NCBI GenBank assembly: GCA_017885385.1
Contig: JAFNGF010000097.1
Location: forward strand, 18,884-24,374
DNA length: 5,491 nucleotides
Reading direction: 5' to 3'
DNA from: Planctomycetota bacterium
GTDB taxonomy: Bacteria > Planctomycetota > Phycisphaerae > Sedimentisphaerales > Anaerobacaceae
Below are positions 4,180 through 5,491 of this stretch, in pieces (position 1 is the stretch's first letter; every line of letters begins with the position of its first letter). The notes beneath the pieces are model-generated. The model searched no databases and was not told the origin of the DNA. It saw nothing but the letters and a program-made list of their open reading frames with translations. The translations under genes were made by a program, and so were the position numbers.

Positions 4180-5412
4180 ATGGTTGACAATCGCAGTTCT
4201 TTACCCAAGAAAATGTCGATGAATTTTGGAAAGATTTACGCCGGCCAGAAGCCCGCTTTTGTTAGTCGCGCCAGTGGGCGGGTTGAATTGATCGGCGGTC
4301 ACACCGATTATAACGAGGGATTTGTTATCGCCGCTGCAATAGATAGCTCTGCTTGCGTAGCGGCGGCAAAACGCAACGATAACATAATCTGCCTCTATTC
4401 AGAATGGGCCAGGCAGAAACACGAGTTTGAGCTCCCCGCTTTCGCGGGGACAAGCTTGCCCCTGCGGAAGCAGGGGCCTGCCCCGGAGCCGTCGCAGGAC
4501 TGCCAGTGGGCCAATTACGGCAGGGGGGTAGCGGCTTATCTGTGCCGGGAAGGTTTAGACGTAAAGGGGGCGAATTTGTACATTGCCAGTGACGTGCCCG
4601 TTGGTGCAGGCTTAAGCAGCTCAGCCGCTTTGGAGGTATCTCTGGCAAAAGCAATGATTCATCTTTCCAAGCCCGATTGGCAAATACAGCCGAAAAGACT
4701 GGCCCAAATATGCCAGAAGGCAGAAAACGTCTACGCAAAAAGTCCGTGCGGCATCCTTGATCAAATCACCGCCGTAACGGCGACAAAAGACCACGTCATC
4801 CTGCTTGACTGTCGCGACGTCAGCGTCAGGCTTCTTCCCTTTGACAGCAACGCCTGCTCCATAATGATTTTCAATAGCATGGTTAAGCACGAAATAGGCG
4901 GCGGTGAATATGGCAAGCGCCGCCGGCAGTGTGAAGAGGCGTGCGCCGTCATAGCTGAGAAGTACCCTCAGGTTAGGGCGCTTCGAGATGCGGACCAGGC
5001 CATGCTGGATTCAGTCAAGAACCAGCTCGACAATGTCCAGTTTTTGCGTGCCGGCCACGTGATAGGAGAAAACGCCCGGGTACTCGCCGCGGCGGAAGCT
5101 CTCAAGCAAAATGACATAGAAAAACTGGGCCGGCTTATGAACGAATCGCACTGCTCGGCCAGAGATTTGTATCAGATATCGTGCGAGCAGACGGATTTCC
5201 TGGCAGAGCAAATTTGGCAATCGGACGGTGCTTACGGCGCCAGGCTTTGCGGGGGCGGCTTTGGCGGCTCGGTGGTGGCGCTGGTCCAGCCTGATGCAGC
5301 GGCAAAAATAAGTAAGAATGTGCGAAAGGCCTACAAAGACAGGTTCGATCTGGACTGCGACGTTTATCTGGCCAAGCCCTGGCAGGGCACAGAAATTATA
5401 GAACCTGCGTGA
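4180..5412 (+). CDS. galK: Galactokinase (GHMP kinase family)
   Basis: The 410-residue protein is predicted to phosphorylate galactose at C1 with ATP in the cytoplasm, the first committed step of the Leloir pathway. GHMP landmarks are all present. They are the sugar-binding motif GRVELIGGHTDYNEG (residues 33-47), the ATP-binding loop DVPVGAGLSSSAALE (138-152), CGILDQ with the catalytic Asp194, NSMVKHEIGGGEYGKRR (232-248) with Tyr244 at the usual sugar-contact position, and the C-terminal LCGGGFGGSVVALV (356-369). One change is notable: the usual GEH (or GDH) of the sugar motif is GGH here, so the acidic residue is Gly40. Asp43 and Arg34 are kept. Residues about 84-107 (ELPAFAGTSLPLRKQGPAPEP and flanks) look inserted and coincide with two DNA palindromes. 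No galT, galE or sugar transporter is visible. Another sugar kinase specificity within the GHMP family cannot be excluded. Confidence 0.88.
   Translation: MVDNRSSLPKKMSMNFGKIYAGQKPAFVSRASGRVELIGGHTDYNEGFVIAAAIDSSACVAAAKRNDNIICLYSEWARQKHEFELPAFAGTSLPLRKQGPAPEPSQDCQWANYGRGVAAYLCREGLDVKGANLYIASDVPVGAGLSSSAALEVSLAKAMIHLSKPDWQIQPKRLAQICQKAENVYAKSPCGILDQITAVTATKDHVILLDCRDVSVRLLPFDSNACSIMIFNSMVKHEIGGGEYGKRRRQCEEACAVIAEKYPQVRALRDADQAMLDSVKNQLDNVQFLRAGHVIGENARVLAAAEALKQNDIEKLGRLMNESHCSARDLYQISCEQTDFLAEQIWQSDGAYGARLCGGGFGGSVVALVQPDAAAKISKNVRKAYKDRFDLDCDVYLAKPWQGTEIIEPA
4433..4498. repeat. In-frame double palindromic insert in galK
   Basis: Hairpin one is CCCCGC-TTTC-GCGGGG (4434-4449). Hairpin two is GCCCCTGC-GGAA-GCAGGGGC (4458-4477). 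A looser CCTGC/GCAGG pair (4477-4481 with 4494-4498) follows. The DNA encodes LPAFAGTSLPLRKQGPAPEP between HEFE and the conserved WANYGRGV. Galactokinases usually have a short, variable loop here. PAFAGT is the peptide typically produced when CCCGCTTTCGCGGG-type repeats are translated. The frame is preserved over the whole stretch. Confidence 0.75.
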
Positions 5413-5491
5413 GAGTTCATGCAGGCCGGATCGCAAACGCAGGCAGAGAACCCCGCAATGAATTGCGGGGCTAAATATCTTGTTTAGCCGT
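5413..5491. repeat. Double hairpin after galK, repeat-like, runs to the window edge
   Basis: CCCCGCAAT and ATTGCGGGG (5451-5459 with 5462-5470) form an almost loopless palindrome, in practice an 8-bp stem with a TGAA loop. A second stem, GGCTAAA/TTTAGCC (5469-5475 with 5483-5489, loop TATCTTG), shares the two G bases at 5469-5470 with the first. The structure could end the galK transcript, but no run of T follows on either strand, so a dispersed repeat is at least as likely. A smaller CCTGC/GCAGG pair (5404-5408 with 5421-5425) spans the galK stop codon. No gene is seen in this tail. Confidence 0.55.

Noticed and set aside
5451..5491. Intrinsic terminator after galK
   Set aside because: The stem is strong, but neither strand shows a T-run after it, so it is annotated as a repeat-like hairpin instead.

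Overview
The window reads as a piece of chromosome from an environmental bacterium. It most resembles an anaerobic planctomycete of the Phycisphaerae/Sedimentisphaerales type. That placement is inference, based on the style of the proteins (secreted sialate-O-acetylesterase-like SGNH esterase, short MerR protein, GRVELIG-type galactokinase) and on the density of short palindromic repeats. No rRNA or other marker gene is present to confirm it.

Layout. At the left edge a lipoprotein gene runs off the window on the minus strand (218 to <1). A divergent intergenic region (219-600) carries a near-consensus sigma70 promoter in each direction. Five genes then follow, all on the plus strand: a secreted SGNH esterase (601-2247), rnpA for the RNase P protein (2263-2703), a one-domain MerR-type regulator (2705-2953), a membrane-anchored MlaD/MCE lipid-transport protein (3151-4107) and galactokinase (4180-5412). 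The first three are packed tightly (gaps of 15 and 1 nt) and look cotranscribed. The last two are each preceded by a repeat-filled gap (197 and 72 nt). The genes share no obvious pathway: they combine glycan deacetylation, galactose use, tRNA maturation and envelope lipid traffic. The canonical partners rpmH (for rnpA) and mlaE/mlaF (for mlaD) are absent from the window.

The most striking content is the repeats. Almost every gap is occupied by a structured repeat. Two composite elements share the ends TAACCGCAGAGAA and CTCAGCGGTAAAAAA but have unrelated interiors (400-559 and 2951-3134); one contains a nested PEPAEG-type palindrome. A 7-nt-period inverted repeat starts on the mlaD stop codon, and a double hairpin lies after galK. 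Short palindromes also sit in frame inside three coding sequences (esterase, rnpA, galK), adding low-complexity peptide at points where these families normally have none. At least two, and probably three, of these share a CGCTTTCGC-like core. The arrangement recalls the protein-coding palindromic elements described in Rickettsia, but with a different sequence. It is the best candidate here for something poorly described.
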